Shown here in pieces: positions 62,271-64,000 of a stretch of DNA of 64,000 nucleotides. How positions within the stretch are numbered: the stretch's first letter is position 1; every line of letters starts with the position of its first letter. Origin of the DNA: Eopsaltria australis (lineage: Eukaryota; Chordata; Aves; Passeriformes; Petroicidae); the NCBI GenBank assembly GCA_034509425.1, contig JAVTVJ010000458.1:1488001-1552000 (forward strand). The letters are read 5' to 3'. The translations under genes were made by a program, and so were the position numbers. The notes under the pieces are model-generated. The model ran no database searches. It was not told the origin of the DNA and saw nothing but the letters and a program-made list of their open reading frames with translations.

Positions 62271-62965
62271 GGCCATGGAGGGATGGGAGCAGTCACTTTC
62301 AGCAGTGTGAAGAGGCTCCATCCAGACCCATCTGCTGGAGCTCTTTGCTGCGTGCCGAAGCCTCTGCAAGCTCCCAAGTGTTTTCCACGGGCGTTTCTAG
62401 GTCATTTAGCATTGCAAGAAAAATCAGTGCCCTGACCCCATATGGTGAAGCGTCAGGAGCTAAACAGATTGGCAGGGCAGGGTCAGAATGCACTCTAATC
62501 CTTGAGGACATCAGATGCTGTTTAGCCAATTCAGAGCAGCTTGACATTCCTTTCACCAGTGACACTTTATTTCTCTGTAATGGCTCTGTCACAAAAACTA
62601 ACTGCAGCCGACAGATTTGATATGAATTTCCCCAAGTAGTTTCTGAAGAGGTGGACAGGGTTTAATTCTAATATATATTGTGCTTTGGTTGGTTCCTACA
62701 ACAAACTACACGGCTTTGGGAGTGGAATAAATCTCTGGCTCTTGCAGTTTTTCCTGAACGCATTACTGGGTCATGAGGGAAGAGATTATGTGCTTTGAAG
62801 TGTTGTGGTTTGGTAGTCAAATCACAGAGGTGATAGATTGGCCTCCTGCATTCTATTTTCATAAGTATTATTTGCTATGAATAAAAATCCCACTGCACTT
62901 GCTGTGACTCCTCTCCTGCTTCCCGTGGATGAAGTGAAAAAGTGGAGCTGCAGGGAGGGAGGGAC
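62271..62965. other. unique non-coding stretch
   Basis: Nothing recognised. Confidence 0.45.
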
Positions 62966-63100
62966 CTCAGGAGACTCTCTGGGCCCTCTCCTTATGCAAG
63001 ATGGAACCAAAGCACAAATAGATGCTGGCAAAACTCCTGCTGAAAGATCTCTAATGATAGTAACTTCACACCTTCCCTGAGCAATCTGTTCCAGGCCTGC
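62966..63100 (-). mobile_element. degraded CR1 LINE fragment
   Basis: Read on the plus strand it follows the reverse complement of a CR1 3' region: cctcaggagactctctgggccctctcc (consensus ..ctctggagatcatctagtccaacc), a diverged middle ending caaaactcctgctgaaagatctc, then ttcacaccttccctgagcaatctgttccag (consensus ccaccacctccctgggcaacctgttccag). Heavily mutated, so an old copy with uncertain ends. Confidence 0.6.
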
Positions 63101-64000
63101 AATAATGTCATTTTTTTAGGCTGGCTTTTTAGCTCTTCTAACCATGAAAACAATGTGGTGCAGTGCAGGAAGGGAACGGGCGGATTCTGCATGGAGAATC
63201 ATTGGGAGTTATTTTTTCCTAGACAGCACAAATGTTGCTTCTCTTCCCATCTATTATTGTGGTAAAGATTCCAACCAGACTTACCAGTACTTTAGTGTGT
63301 GTGCCTGTATGTGAATATATATATATATATATATAGACACTGAAAACTGTAATACCATCAACATTATTTAGGAAAAGCCCTGTTACAATTGTCAGAGATT
63401 TCTATCCCTGAAGCTGCAGGATTAGGGATGTAGAGATTCTAATCCTAGCAGTTCTCTTTGCCCAAATTTGAGCTCATTCATTTGTACATCTTTTGTCCTC
63501 ACCTTCAGAGATGATCTAACACTTTGTGCTGCTGTGGAACATTAAGAATCGGGCATTTATGATGTGCTTTGTTCTTCTATTTCTCCTTTCATGTCAACTT
63601 CTCAATGGTTTTGCTTTACTTTCTTCTGGTTGGTTTTATCAGGCCAAAATTATATTCCCTAAATATAATAGAATTGTATTTGTGTTTAAATATCTGTGTT
63701 AAAGTGCATATAAAGCCATTTCATGCAGAACACACATATCTGAAGGGGTGTGCTAATGGTATTTCTTTTTTTCTCCTGTGTATTTAGAGTCTCCTTTATG
63801 AAATGTATCGGTGTCGGCCTGTGTTGTAACTCCTAGGCAGAAGATTCCTGAGATGCTGATCAGGCTGGAGTTGCAGCTTGAGGTGTGTTTGCCATGAGTG
63901 CACCATGAATAAATCTGTGTATAAGCTCAAGGTGCAGTTATCCATATCATTTATTTATAAACTGACCTGTGAAAGTATTACATATTTTTGGAGTGCACTT
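63101..64000. other. unique non-coding stretch with (AT)10
   Basis: No gene recognised. A pure (AT)10 microsatellite lies at 63315-63334. An AATAAA occurs near 63907, without a convincing downstream GT-rich element. Confidence 0.5.

Noticed and set aside
61928..62620. 230-codon hydrophobic frame resembling a multi-pass membrane protein
   Set aside because: It lies in the 16-bp array; hydrophobicity follows from the T-rich unit.
1..64000. CRISPR arrays, bacterial operons, phage, rRNA, tRNA or microRNA genes
   Set aside because: The tandem arrays have no unique spacers between conserved palindromic repeats, base composition and CR1 elements indicate a bird nuclear genome, and no recognisable RNA gene was found by eye.
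1..64000. Endogenous retrovirus or LTR element
   Set aside because: I found no paired long direct repeats with TG..CA ends and no recognisable retroviral protein fragments by eye. Solo or very old LTRs could be missed.

Overview
The window looks like bird nuclear DNA, probably a songbird-like genome. It is AT-rich (roughly 40% GC by eye) and CpG-poor: there is one CpG in the first 900 bases. It holds no rRNA, tRNA, operon or intact gene that I can recognise. The strongest taxonomic evidence is a set of CR1 LINE 3' ends of different ages (16.7-17.0 kb, 49.9-50.2 kb, 60.0-60.15 kb, 62.96-63.1 kb). A fossil MIR-type SINE lies at 17.85-17.96 kb. Low interspersed-repeat density, no abundant young SINEs and many simple and minisatellite arrays fit a bird. 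The species, and whether this is an intron or an intergenic region, cannot be settled from the sequence alone.

Layout: 0-3 kb has a possible terminal-exon/poly(A) module (1.32-1.49 kb), a 605-bp G/A-rich tract (2.17-2.78 kb) and an A24 run. 3-16.7 kb is unique non-coding sequence with short microsatellites and one RFX X-box-like motif. 16.7-18 kb has a CR1 tail and the MIR fossil. 20.9-23.2 kb is a repeat cluster: (TCCCT)25, a 39-bp minisatellite with 12 full copies, and a (TAA)n/(TAT)n inverted microsatellite. 29.36-29.63 kb is a 23/20-bp minisatellite. 31-42 kb is unique, with an RE1-like motif, a diverged direct repeat pair and an 18-bp palindrome. 43.2-44.0 and 46.3-46.6 kb keep many more CpGs than their surroundings. 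49.25-50.16 kb is a 45/43/41-bp minisatellite followed by a CR1 tail. 54.3-55.6 kb has a 10-bp array and then a ~115-bp inverted repeat with ~90% matching arms. 56.1-56.3 kb is another CpG-rich patch. 61.9-62.3 kb is a 16-bp array. The rest is unique non-coding DNA and old CR1 debris.

I annotate no protein-coding gene. The long open frames either lie in tandem arrays, where unit length keeps a frame open, or are short with no recognisable domain. One 236-codon frame at 44.78-45.49 kb is recorded as an oddity only. No new multi-gene system is visible. The most notable material is structural: arrays with strong G-quadruplex, triplex, hairpin or helical-phasing potential, the inverted repeat near 55 kb, and the CpG-retaining patches in an otherwise CpG-depleted sequence.
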